This document shows, in pieces, positions 1 through 11,814 of a stretch of 64,000 nt of DNA. The notes under the pieces are model-generated. The model did not search any database, was not told the origin of the DNA, and worked only from the letters and a program-made list of their open reading frames with translations. Source of the DNA: Isoetes taiwanensis (Eukaryota; Streptophyta; Lycopodiopsida; Isoetales; Isoetaceae); contig JAJEKV010000006.1 in NCBI GenBank assembly GCA_021234155.1, positions 7,967,003 through 8,031,002 on the forward strand, read 5' to 3'. The translations under genes were made by a program, and so were the position numbers. Every line of letters starts with the position of its first letter. The first letter of the stretch is position 1.

Positions 1-574
1 GGATGGTATTTGGCATTCTTGAGGATGATGTGGACAATTTGGCAACCAATTGAGCATTAGTGCATATATCAATAGATCTTTTATGCAATGGCTTGAATAA
101 TTTACTCTTCCATATTTGTTTGAAGAAAATGTGCACTTTATCTCTCTAGCTTAGCTTTTAGAAAGAGAAGACTTGTTGCAGCAACAATTGACAAAGAATC
201 AATGATTTTTCTTGGTGACGAGCCCCCCAGCATGACCCTTGTGCACAACCCCTTAAAACCCAAGTTTTCCCTTGAAAAGGCTTTCTAGACCTTCTTCTGC
301 AATGGTATAGAGTGAGGATTTCGAAGAAGAGGGAGCTAATGCTTGCAGCAGATTACAATTGCAGGTGGCCTTTGTACATTAGCAGTGCCTATTGGAGGCA
401 AGGATCAACTGACGTTAGTGAGTTCTGTATAACTCGAGAGAATGTCATCACCTTTGAGATACTTGCATCAGATATTCTACATCATGCATCCAGATCTTGG
501 ATGAACGAGAACCATGTTGGCTGCTATTCGATGTAAGTATTTGTGCTTGTCATTTGATTGCGAAATTTTATTTT

Positions 575-990
575 GATTGATTGATTGATTTAAATCACGC
601 CTGTTTAAAGACCCTCAGGTCCATAAGGCGACAAAAAATAGTATATCGATAATGTTATGTACTAACAACTTATTTGTGTCTGTTTCAATAAGATAAAGAT
701 AAGATAAGATAAGATAAATTTTTACGTCCACGGGAATTTCAATGTAAGACTCTATAAATGCTATAAGATCAAGAGTTTCCTTTCGGTAAGTCCACCAAGA
801 TTGTAAGTAGTCTCCAAGCTTGGACGGGTCGATCTTAAGGAGCTCAGAAAATCTAGATTCAGTGATCCCAAATTCTTCGCGCAGGTGTTGAAAGTTTGGA
901 CAATCTACGAAAGCATGTTGTTCGTCTTCGATCATCACGATCCGATATCCCATCATGTCTTCCCATTTCAATTTCAAGCCTGTGCGAAGA
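575..990 (-). mobile_element. 5'-truncated LINE 3' end with AATC-repeat tail
   Basis: This block is missing from the paralogous copy at 10.4 kb, which serves as an empty site. It is flanked by ATTTTATTTT (565-574) and ATTTTAATTT (991-1000), a 9/10 matching target duplication. On the minus strand it ends in a short (AATC)n tail at about 590-575, as expected for a non-LTR retrotransposon with a microsatellite tail. The 5' end is truncated at about 990. A run of GATAA repeats lies at 691-718. Confidence 0.75.
615..990 (-). pseudogene. C-terminal end of a LINE polyprotein
   Basis: An open frame enters from the truncated 5' boundary and runs to a stop at 615 (about 125 residues). It contains EDEQHAFVDCPNFQHLREEF, which resembles the short Cys/His region found after the reverse transcriptase in many LINE ORF2 proteins, where the pattern is roughly E-x-x-H-x-x-x-x-C-P. 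The rest is a hydrophobic, Leu/Ile-rich tail. The N-terminal endonuclease and reverse transcriptase are absent because the copy is 5'-truncated. The family resemblance is from memory, not from a search. Confidence 0.5.
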
Positions 991-1277
991 ATTTTAATTT
1001 ATAATGTCTGCAATATTTGTTCTCATACCATCCCATGCTCAACAAGAGGGCATCATGTCTGGTTTAATCCGAGGTCCTTCAAAAGCTTCATCTCCAAAGA
1101 AATGTTCTGGAGGTCACTGCTGCCCTCTAGATTGCAGACACACTAGGATCTCTGGAAAATCGATGCCATCTCATTTTACTGGATTCTTGTTGTTTCATTT
1201 AGCCTTTTTATATTTTGGTTTGTCAATTTTGTTCGGTTGTATAACACTAATTTAACGCATGAACCATTTGGTGTTTA

Positions 1278-4064
1278 CATGCGAAAGTCACCTCCATATC
1301 ATCCACATCACATTCACACCATCCACATCACCTCCATATCATCAGCACAACCATCATGTCTCATCCATGTCGCCAAAACATTTTGGCTAAGAGAAAAGAT
1401 GTTTGCTAATTTCCTTGCTACATGATCACCCTTAGATGGTCATGTCATCATTTTCTTGCCATGTCACCACATACTTTGCCATGTCTATTGCCCTTAGTCC
1501 ATTTTTTTACCAAAAATTAAAACAACTTATTTTCTATTTTTTTCCCCAAAGGCTGGAGCATGGAAAGGTATATAGAATGGGCTTTTAGAAAATTCGTTTT
1601 GGCTATACATATAGCCCCTCAAAATCAAGTTATTGGGATGCATGCCAAATTTAAACTTTAATAGAACTAGCCTGTTCTACTCCTAAACCTACCAAGCCTA
1701 TCTTTCCACCTATCACATCCAAATTACCGTGCCAAGACATCAAATCATGTTATGTACATGTTTGTGTGCCAATACACCTAAAAGAATGAAGCTGTTCACT
1801 AGAACTAAAATTGCAAAGTCCAAGTCACAAGTAGCCTTAACCTCGATCAACTAGCTGGGACATCTATCTAGATTAATCCTTATAGTAGTATTATCTGTCC
1901 ACACTAAGACAAATTGTCTTTAGTGTGCATTTGTTGTCCAAAACATCGAGTGAGCAACACATATCCATGACTAAACATCTAGAATCATATTATATGAATA
2001 TAATAAACAATGGCTTTAACATTTCCTTGGACATAAAGTACTATACTGTAAGTTCATATATAGAACCATCTAATAAATTAATAGCACGTGTTCATACCCA
2101 GTGTTTATCTAGGCTCGACTTGAATGGCTTTGGGGAATGTTTTTGTTTTATGAGGAGATGAAAGTTGGTATACAAAATGGCAACATAGAAGAGCTATATG
2201 CATGCTTGACACATTTGGCTAACATTTGACTTCATACAGCTGTGTGAGCTTATAGAGCATAAAGCTTGACGACATCCATATATCACTTGGCAACTTGTAG
2301 AAGAAATTTTGATATGAAAAACCAAGAAAGGACATTGATTTGGCATCATATATATAGGAATTTGAAGAAGCATTTTGATCATCTAAGGATCTTAAGGACT
2401 TGAAGTCAAGGTTTGAAAAGACCCCTCGAGTTTCATATTGGTAGTTTGCACGTCTTTGGCAGGATATTCTACTTCCCAAGCTATCATCATTCTATCCAAA
2501 AACCATGTCTCTCATACCTGATTGATCTCTCCTTTCATGCACCATTGCCATTTTCTAGGACCAAAAATTAGCAAGTCCATTTTTTCCTAGTAAACAATGC
2601 ATTCATCCATACACACGAAAAAATTGCTAAAATTCCATTTTGGCATTTATAAGGTCCAAAACCATATTCTCTCTTCAAAAACAAAGATAGAGAAAGAAGG
2701 GCACCTCTAATATAACATTTCTAGAAAAGGCAAAAAGTTGACCTTTGTGCCTACATGTCAAAGTTCTCCATGATTCTGCATCATCATATACCATCACATA
2801 TCATCATCACCACCACGTATCATCCCCATCACCTCAAAATCATCACCATGTTATATCCATGTGATGAAAGTTTTTTGATTAGGAAAAGAGTTAGGCCCAT
2901 TAGGCCAACAATTCTTTGTGTGGCTTAATTCGAGAGGAGCAGTGGCGACTATTCTTTGTTGTTGCGATACCTTTGCGGTGGAAGTTCCTTACATGGAGTT
3001 AGATATCCCAAAATTTCCTAACGAGGGATGTTGGTGGCAGATGCCCGAAAGATGCATGCAAAGCCCGCCACTAAGCTAAATAATGCTTGAATCTAGGAAC
3101 TACCATGACCTCAATGTTGATTCCTACGAGTTTGCTTCAAATTGCACGGTAGTTGATGCCAACACACGATCTGAATTTTGCCAAGTAGTGAAATCGGGCC
3201 TTATTTGTACATCACCACTTTACATTGCACATCACCAATTACTTGGCGGATCACCACATTTTTTTGTCAAATCATCCATCTTATAGCCATCTTTGCCCTA
3301 AAAACTAAAAAGTTAAGATTTTCTAAATTTCTTTTTCCATAAAGTAGAGCATGGAAAAAATTATAGTATAGGCTTTGAGAAAATTGATTATTGCCATATT
3401 TAGACCTCCAAAATCCATTTCTTGGTAAGCTGTCATAAATTAAAAAAAAAAAGAAAAAGAAAAAGGGGCCTAACTACTTCTACCCTACCTATACCCATTC
3501 TCCCTTTTACGGCGTACATCCGGGTGGGGTGGCATGGTGGATTCCCCATGTGGAAGTCCGTAACAAATCAAATATTTTGCTTAGGGATTCATTTTATATT
3601 CAATCCTCGCCAGATGATAGATCTTTATGAAGCAATGCTTCCCGTATGTTCTTTGGTGTAACGTCATCTCAAAATCGATGGATGTTTTTTTTTGCTATTT
3701 TTTTTCAACCATGGAACGATTTCGTGTCAAATCAAAGGCCACTTTGAAGGAAATTATCCACATGGCATATTTTTGATGCTCTACAAGATGGAAGAATCTT
3801 TTTGGCAAAAAAACTCTTTTGACTTTTTGGTGAAAAGAAAAATTTAAATTTGGTGAGGTGGCAAGGGTGAGTGAGAGGTGATGTGGCAAAGAAGTGGTCA
3901 CGTGACACAAATGAGATGATGATGTGTAGTGGGAAAGGATATTTTCTTAGTCTAAAACATTTTATCGTGAGTGATGTGCAAGTGATGTAGCAATCGCTAA
4001 GGTTGCTCTCTTTTCTAGTCCGGTAGGAACACATTGGTTTTGTACGATAAGATCCATCACATAC
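1278..4064. other. AT-rich transposon DNA, no gene seen
   Basis: No supported gene. The stretch holds CATCACC/CCATATCATC runs at 1290-1360, 2770-2860 and 3190-3260. Two diverged copies of one sequence lie at about 1440-1650 and 3240-3420 (both contain GAGCATGGAAA and GGCTTT...GAAAAT). A third related block at 3700-3920 resembles 9480-9720. The opposite orientations of the CCACATCATC and GATGTGG motifs suggest subterminal repeats of non-autonomous DNA transposons. Confidence 0.4.
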
Positions 4065-4075
4065 CACTACAAGAA
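4065..4075 (+). other. CACTA-type transposon terminus motif
   Basis: CACTACAAGAA is the typical end of plant CACTA (En/Spm) transposons. I found no matching TTCTTGTAGTG partner within a few kb, so this is an isolated or decayed end, or a chance match. Confidence 0.3.
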
Positions 4076-7000
4076 CAAGTTGCTTTGACACTATGCATAC
4101 CGTATCGTCCCCAACCCGGATGCCAATTCCACTAAGAAAAATTTTTCCATCCATTCAAAAAGCCTTGGATCCTTAATTCATAATAACCTACAAATGTTCC
4201 TACTTATGAAGTTATGTTGCCATCTTAGCTTAAACATGCCACATAATATCAAACATGCCACAAGGGTCATAAAAAATACTTTCAAATGATTTATTCTTTT
4301 GAAAGGATGAAATATGGTTTGGTATGTTTGTTTTTATATGGTTGAAAAATGTTGTGCCCCTGAGGCTCAAAGCATTCCCCTTAGGCTCGAATATGCCACC
4401 TTGGCTCATGAAATATGCTACATTGGCAGCGAACATAGTCTATAGATGCAACATAGCTTCATAACGCTTCCCATTTGGTCCTTGCATCGAATATTTTGAT
4501 CAGCTCTAAAGAAGGGGCACACGTCAGTAATTCCTAGAAACAAAAAGAAAAGAATTGTAAACAATAGGATCAGAAACCGAAAAGAAAGAATTAATCCTTA
4601 CCAACACGTGATCCCATTTTGACATCCCACCAAGAATTCTAATCGACATTGCCATCGTAAATTTTGTAGGAAAAAGTAGAGTGTAGGAAGTGAGCGAGTG
4701 TATTCGGCCACTGTATTCTTGGTAGATCGAGAAAAGACAACTTTAAGTCTAGAATTAGAGATAATTGATGCTACAATTCTGTATCTAGCTGCAGTATCTA
4801 GGCTACTATTTCCAATCATTTTTTTTTTAATATTCTTTTTTTTTTTGCCATTTTTTTCTCCTTTTCATAAAATAGAAAGTTATTGTATCCCTTATTTATT
4901 GCACCCTCCATTGCACACTTAGGATCGTTGGATCCCACGGTAGTACCAAGAATATTAAACAAACCTCGACTCATGTGAAAGAATTGATCCTCTATCTATA
5001 CAGGTATTAATACATAGAAACAAATTACAAAGGCCAAAGCATGGCAACGAATCAGGCTTGTCAAACATGCCTTCATATACAAACTCCACAAAACATGCTT
5101 CATATACAAGCTTTAAGTTTCAGAAAGTAGCCTCACAAACAAGCTGTTTACATAAGTTAGAATATGTATGCCTTCTGACTTCCTCATAGGAAAATGGTGC
5201 AAACAAGATAGGATTTGTGATCAAAAACAAAGGGCCTGATTGGGCTACGATGGACTATGCCAGATTTAGAGCCCTACAGTCGGATTTGAACACCCAAATC
5301 TAGGGCAATGATTTTACTTGCTTCAATCCAGCGAAAAGGGCTTCTCCAATGTGGAAAATCCAGAGGACAACTTTCCAAAAGAAATATAAACAGGCAATCG
5401 GATCCGGTTGATTGTCTCCAGAGCAACTGGTCGATTTTAGAAGGCCCATTTATTGGGGCCTCAACTAGAAGGCCCGCGTGCAATTCCTAAAAATGGAAAC
5501 GTTTACATTAAACAAGCACAAACAAATAGAAATAAAACCCCTTGATCGCTGGGGAAGCAAACTTGAGACACCACATCATCCATGTATAAAGAATGGGTCA
5601 ATAAAAAGTGGGTTGAATTTACATTTGTTGGATCATGAGGACCATTTCGGATTCTAGTAAAAATATGTGTGTTTTCACAAAGAGAGAACTTTGAGGATTC
5701 TTTACAAATAGTGTAGGTCTATAAGCTTTAATCGCCCTTTTCACAAATCATTCATGATCAAACCAGAAGAGCCTATGTGCCAAGACAAAACATTACATTT
5801 CATATGATGGCAATTTCATGTTGAAGAAGAGATTATGGGATGCTAGTTACATGCAGCCTCATTTTCGAATTATGATTATTCTCATGTAAAAGAGAATTTT
5901 TCTGACTCATTTCATAAATGCGTTGTGCTTAAAAATTATCCAAGAGTAGAAGGGTCCCTACAAATGAACTTATTGTCTTCCAGATGAGGTACCATTTCTC
6001 ATTCCCAGAAAGGTTGACACTGTTTGCAGTGATAGCTGCAATTTACTGATACATGGCATATCAAACTTGTCAAAAGTATTGCACTCACACTACGTGCTGG
6101 CACAAGAAGCACCAAGAGTGAAGAAAATACAAAAGAAATTATAATCGCTATATGGAATCTTTTAAGTGCTTCTTGCGATGAATTATAGCGATTGTTAGCG
6201 CTAGTATTTGTAACTCCAGTCCAGCATTTGGGGCATATAAAGCAGGACAAGTGAAACATAGTCTGATGTGATCAGGCGACCTTCAAAATTTGTCTTGGTA
6301 TATACCAGACTATATACAGGTTTACCTGTTTGCAGAACATTGTCAAAGAGATCAACAAAGACACTACATGGCATCTCCTTTTCTTTCATTATTATGCTTC
6401 ACACTTTTGATCGATATTGGAAATCTGTTGATGAAGGATGTTATGCCAGATCTAAAATCCAGGAATGTAACATTTTAGCCGGGCTTTACCAAAGCTTGTC
6501 CTAACCAAGCCCATGATGTTCATGATAACAAGCAAGGGAGTTGCAAGGGAAACTGAAGAGGAGAAAGGGAGCAAGCCGAGAAGGGATGGGAATCTTGTCA
6601 TCATTAATTATTTTGGGGAAGTTCAATCTAATCACTTGTCACCATTAATCTTTGCATCGATCAATATCGAGAAACTTGGGGCTGCCACTTGTGTTTGTTT
6701 AAGAATGCCTTCACGTTGCTTTGTTGGAATGCAATGGCTAAAGCACTTTCGGTGATATGATCTCAAGTTAAATAATGCTTGGCGGGACTATGTGATGCCC
6801 CATGCACCATATCATGTTATTCCATATTATAAATGGTCACTTTGTAGCTATCATCTAGCTAGTCTTTCATAAATATGCAAATATATGATGATTTAGAATG
6901 GGAAAGAATAGCACTTGTAGATCATTATCCATAGCAATCCATGAAGAAAATATGTTAAGGAAGAAAAGGTCACCAATGCAAGATGATTTTTGAAGTCGGG

Positions 7001-8740
7001 TGTGTTTCAAATAAGCACTCTGAGATCGGTGCGCCTTTTGGCATTGGTTTTAAATGGATCCTTTCACCATTTTTCTTGTACTTTAGCTTTGGATGTAAAA
7101 TTGCCTTTGGGTGTGTCATATTCGAGTTTGAGCGCATTGGAATAGGATATGGAGAGGATACGTAATATTGCAATTTAAGCTAGAGGTATCGGTTATGATG
7201 CTATTATAAGTCTTGAGCACTAGAAAATTTGTAGATGTTAGGCGGATGCCTTGAAATTCATGGACTTATAAATGAAAAACTTCTCGATTTAACACATCAA
7301 TTTATATTCTTGCTTATGCATTTCAATATATCTAAGGTCTTGTTTATGCAATCCAATAGACGATCTCATAATAAAAATAAGCCTTCCGGTATAGCACAAA
7401 GGCAAAGCCGCACACTTGCCCATTTTTGCCTCATTCCCCTCTTTTAAGAAGTGCATGCTATCAAGGCTTAGAGGTAGGCACATGGACTGAGGCGACCTCT
7501 AATGGAAAGTGCAAGCCTCAATTAGTGCAAGAATGCACACGAATACCGAGTTCCTAATATTTTTGGAGGTAATATATTCACATCCAAGAGACTATATCGT
7601 TACTAGTTTCTTTTTTATATTCTGAGGATACTTTGATGCTTGCATGCAAGTATAGATGGCCTCAATGTGTGGAGAAGCATTTGCTGCGATTTTGAATTGG
7701 ATGTTTTAATTTGGTATTTGCCTCTCCTTTAAGGAATGCTGGAACTAAATTGCTTAAGAGTTTTAGAATTTAAGGCTCTTATAATCTTAGTGTATGCAAT
7801 GCTAGTAAGTCCTAATGTTGTGCAATTCATGATTTCTTTGCACCTCTAGTAATTTGGGATGTGAACCACAAACTTGAATATTTCCCACCTCCTAGAGGAT
7901 TGATCTTATATTGTGGACAAGCAACCGCTTGAATAAAATTGTATAGTAGCATCATTTGTGCTCTAGACTGTTCTAGGAGTCTAGTATCTTCTCCTCAAGC
8001 CTGCTCAGTACAAGTTGCAAGACTCAACGTTGCCCGCAACTTTGAAGCTCCTAGTCAAAATTTCCTTTTTATTATATTATCTATAAGGAATTATCTCGGT
8101 GAGAAATAGATTTGGGACATCTTTTCTTATTTAGGCCCCCTTCTGACGTGGCATCAAATCTGGCCTCCAATTTAAGCATTCAACGGTTGGATACGATGCC
8201 ATGAGAATGGGGGGTTGAATAAGGAAGACTAATCTTAGATTCCACACCATTTTACAACCATAAGGAGGATTTGGTTTCCAACCATTTTACTCGAGATACA
8301 AAAGGTTGGTTGAATGTCATGCAGCATCAGATGCAACATGCAAGATTTCCACACAACTTTGTCGTTTTCTTAAGGTAATGGACTTTGTCACATAAACCCA
8401 AGTAACTTTCCTATTTAATTCTAAAGTTTTCTTGTAAAGATGTGTTGCAAAACTTGTTTCAAACCCTTCAAAACTTTCCTACTTAATTCTAAAGTTTCCT
8501 TTTAAAGATGTGTTGTAGAACTTGTTTCACAATTTGAAGGAAATGCATTCCAAGAAGATGTGTTGTAAAACTTGCACAACTTCACAACATTCAATTGGGT
8601 TAAAATTAATGAGCGCTAAATCTTTGTGAGCGAGAAAATGCAAACAATTCTTTTTTCTTTTTTTTCTTTTTATGTCCGGCTGTCTCGAAGATTGGAAAGA
8701 ACCCTAAACTTAGGTCCGCCAAGAATCGGCCTTTTAGGCG
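4076..8740. other. AT-rich intergenic DNA, no gene seen
   Basis: Only short open frames occur and none has a recognisable motif. Points of note: poly-T tracts at 4820-4855, and a GGGCC-rich block at 5232-5485 beginning GGGCCTGATTGGG that may be a hAT-type MITE (weak). A duplicated phrase about TTCTAAAGTTT and TGTAAAGATGTGTTG occurs at 8415-8455 and 8475-8520. Otherwise I see nothing. Confidence 0.3.
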
Positions 8741-8743
8741 GTT

Positions 8744-9061
8744 ATGCGGACCAAAAGCTCCGGGGATGATCCTATCTATGCCAAGATATCTACTTACACA
8801 TTAAAATCCAAACCAAAATTCACGGATCATGCATTAACTGCCAAAAAGGCCAATCCGCCGGGCGTTCTCGAATCTGAGGACATCAATCCGCATACATTAA
8901 TGCTCAACAAAGTCGATAATCTCGCCAAAGGCCTTCCAAAAAGTTCTCGAGGCGAAATCCCCTTTTTGGCAAATTCGGATCTAATCTCTATCTTTTTAAG
9001 AAAGGTTTGGGTTTCTTGGCATTCTACAGAGCTTAAATGGGAGCTCACGGGTGATGATTAA
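8744..9061 (+). CDS. Uncharacterised ORF, 105 residues
   Basis: An open frame of 105 residues with no recognised domain, rich in Lys and Ser. A frame on the opposite strand (8827-9048, non-ATG start) is also open, so coding is not established on either strand. Base composition is more GC-rich than the flanks, and a promoter-like cluster at 9169-9285 points leftward into it, which favours transcription of the minus strand if any. I list it because it is one of the longer frames in this AT-rich region. Confidence 0.15.
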   Translation: MRTKSSGDDPIYAKISTYTLKSKPKFTDHALTAKKANPPGVLESEDINPHTLMLNKVDNLAKGLPKSSRGEIPFLANSDLISIFLRKVWVSWHSTELKWELTGDD

Positions 9062-9168
9062 CACGCCTAATCCGCCAAAAGAGGCGGGACGCGTGGCCTG
9101 CCCTTTTAGGGTTCCTAGATTTTTCTTTGGAAAAATATCCCACAGGTCAAGACAAAAAGAAGCCAGGG

Positions 9169-9285
9169 TATATATAGATTGCTTTCAGATCACTATTAAA
9201 ATTACGTGCTACCTTCACGTGGGATTCGACATGTTGCCGCCCCACATGCCCGGAGGTACCACGTGGCGCGGGGAGATTGGATTGG
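9169..9285 (-). promoter_or_regulatory. Minus-strand promoter-like cluster: CCAAT, two G-boxes, TATA
   Basis: Read on the minus strand, two adjacent CCAAT boxes (9276-9285) are followed by G-box CACGTG cores at 9260-9265 and 9216-9221. A TATA box TATATATA lies at 9169-9176. The order and spacing fit a light- or ABA-responsive plant promoter. A leader with AACCCTAAA follows at about 9105-9113, but no convincing ORF. It may be a captured or orphaned promoter. Confidence 0.4.
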
Positions 9286-9851
9286 TTAAATACTAGGCTT
9301 GAGGGGATTAGATAGGAATTTTTCTTTTTTTCAAATTTGGTACGATTCCCAAACAATGAAGGTCAATAATATGGTTTTTTTCAAACATTCTTTTTGGATT
9401 AGATTTTTTTTTTTTTTTTCTTTCAAATTTGGCATGATTCCCAAGAAATGAAGGTCAATATGGTTCTTTTTCAAAAATTCTTTTTTCCAAAGGAATCTTT
9501 TTTGATTCTCTACAAGATGGGAGAATCTTTTTGCAAAAAAAGAGCACTTGACTTTTTTACTAAAAAGAGAGTGAAATTTGATGAAACATGGCAAATGGGT
9601 GGTGACATGGCATTATGAAGTGATGAAGTATCATGTAAAGGTGGCAAAATGAATTTTTTTCTAGTCAAAACTTGTAATGAAGTGGAGATGTGGTGATGAT
9701 GTGGAAGCACTTGGGATGATGTGGCACCATGGGATGATGGCGTGTCATCTAAGGTATAAAATGACATTACTTAGGTCAAAAGTTTGAAAAAAATAAGTTT
9801 TGTGGTAGGTGACACGTGTATGATGACATGGATGTGCTTAGGTGGTGATGT

Positions 9852-10693
9852 GGATGGTATTTGGCATCTTGAGGATGATGTGGACAATTTGGCAACCAAT
9901 TGGGCACTAGTGCATATACCAATAGATCTTTTATGCAATGGTTTGGATAATTTACTCTTCCATACTTGTTTGAAGAAAATGTGCACTTTTCTCTCTCTAG
10001 CTTAGCTTTTAGAGAGAAGACCTCATCAAACAACAATTGATGAAGAATCAATGATTTTTCTTGGTGATGAGCCCCCAGCATCCACCCCTTAAAACCCAAG
10101 TTTTTCCCTTGAAAAAGGCTTTCTAGACCTTCTTCTTCAATGGTATAGAGTGAGGATTCGAAGAAGAGGGAGCTAATGCTTGGCATGATTACAATTGCAG
10201 GTGGCCTTTGTACATTAGCAGTGCCTATTGGAGGCAAGGATCAGCTGACGTTAGTGAGTTCTGTATAACTCGAGAGAATGTCATCACCTTTGAGCTACTT
10301 AATGCACCAGATATTCCAGAGCGTGCATCCAGATCTTGGCTGAACGAGAACCATGTTGGCTGCTATTCGATGTAAGTATTTGTGCTTGGCATTTGATTAC
10401 AAAATTTTATTTTAGTTTATAGCGTCTGCAACATTTCTTCTCATACCATCCCATGCTCAACAAGAGGGCATCATGTCTGGTTTAATCCGAGGTCCTTCAA
10501 AAGCTTCATCTCCAAAGAAATGTTTTGGAGGTCACTGTTGCCCTCTAGATTGCAGGCACACTAGGATCTCTGGTAAAATTGATGCCATCTCATTTTACTG
10601 GATTCTTGTTGTTTCAGTTAGCCTTTCTATATTTTGGTTTGTCAATTTCTTCGGTTGTAACACTAATTTAACGCATGAACCATTTAATGTTTG
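9852..10693 (+). repeat. Duplicated transposon-like segment, copy B (empty site for the LINE)
   Basis: Paralogue of 1-1277 without the LINE. The exon-like frame reads ...ENVITFELLNAPDIPERA..., bounded by TTGCAG and GTAAGT. It is followed, after an intron-like gap, by IPSHAQQEGIMSGLIRGPSK. A further conserved frame runs to about 10763 (NLTHEPFNVCLSLVADDEIA). This looks like an exon-carrying (Pack-type) transposon, but the donor gene is not recognised. The left flank (9600-9850) is rich in GATGTGG, as in subterminal repeats. Confidence 0.6.
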
Positions 10694-11814
10694 CTTGTCC
10701 CTTGTGGCTGACGATGAGATTGCTGGTGCCTTGCGAAAAAGCACCAGTGATTCTCCACTTTGATAGCCTGGATGGCATGTATGTCTAGGCCTGGATGGCG
10801 GTCTGAGTACAGTCTGATGCTTTCATTTCCAAAATTTGTTAGTGATTTTTTCATTTTTTCATTTTTTCATTTCAATGCATGTTTTGGTGCAGTTATTTCG
10901 GGGAATCGTTTGGAAGTTGGGGCTATAACAATGACAGTGTCATAATTGTCCCCGTGCATCCACCCTCAACAATCCAATGGCTCAGAATGTGGTGTTTAGA
11001 CTATTTTATATGTCAAGCACTTCCTCGAAGATTTATATGTCTTCAAGAGAGGAAGGGGTAATTTCTTTACGGTGTGCACCCAGCAAACCTTTCCTGCATT
11101 TGAGCAAGGACATATGAGATGGCAATAGTGAGTGATGAGCGGCAATGATGAGTGATGAAGTAGCAAGGATAAATGATGGGGTGGCAATCGTGTAAGGGTG
11201 CTTTCCCATGGGCCCAAAATCTTGAGATTTTTCTTGGCCAGGCATACAAATGTCATGTTCCCATGAAGATCTGACCTTGAATTTTTTTGTGGCCAAGCAT
11301 CCAGATGATCCCATATGAAGATCCGACCTTGCTTGGTTCGGGTTTTGACCTTAACGAAAAATGTCGTAATGCGCAATTCTTTTTTGCCTGTGTCGAGACC
11401 CGATGACGACAATCGTGCCCCGGCTATCGTGTCGAACCCATGGGAAAGCACCTAAGCAAAAAAAAAAAATTATAGTCTTCAAGAACCTAAGTTAGATTGC
11501 ATTTCAAAATTCCTAAATTGCATTTCAATCTTAACCAAAAAAAATAAAATAAAATAAAAATAAAAAAAATAAAAAAAAAAGAATTGCATTTCAAAATTCC
11601 TTAATTCTCGCCATCTTAGTGTCCAATAATTTGCATGGTAGTGTTCAATTGTAAAGGCATGATTTAACAGTTTGTTATTCCTAAAAGGCCGTCGCTTGAT
11701 TCAAAAGAGCAGTCGATCTTCTGGTAGGCCGGTTCCTAAAAAGAGCAGGCGATCCTTCTGCTTGGCCGGATTCTTAAATTTTGAGCTTGATCAAAGCCAA
11801 GCTACACCAGGATA
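10694..11814. other. No gene; retroposon footprint at 11496-11601
   Basis: Mostly unassignable sequence. The 19-nt direct repeat ATTGCATTTCAAAATTCCT occurs at 11496-11514 and 11583-11601. It brackets a very A-rich block (AAAT/AAAAT runs, about 11537-11581). This is what a target duplication around the poly(A) remnant of a heavily truncated retroposon would look like. Confidence 0.45.

Larger units (their letters stand above)
1..1277 (+). repeat. Duplicated transposon-like segment, copy A (cut by window edge)
   Basis: This segment is nearly the same as 9852-10693, apart from a 416-bp insertion at 575-990. It contains an exon-like stretch at about 363-533 with an upstream TTGCAG and a downstream GTAAGT; one frame reads ...ENVITFEILASDILHH.... 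A second conserved coding-like stretch at about 1004-1150 includes IPSHAQQEGIMSG. The two copies keep the same frames, which suggests gene pieces carried by a transposable element. I do not recognise the source gene. Similarity to copy B stops at about 1277, where CATCACC-rich DNA begins. Confidence 0.7.

Noticed and set aside
5232-5485. hAT-type MITE beginning GGGCCTGATTGGG
   Set aside because: The possible right end (GGCCCGCGTGCAATTCC) pairs too poorly, and no 8-bp duplication was found.
9776-10237. 153-residue minus-strand frame
   Set aside because: Antisense to the conserved exon-like frame of the duplicated repeat, and not open in copy A.
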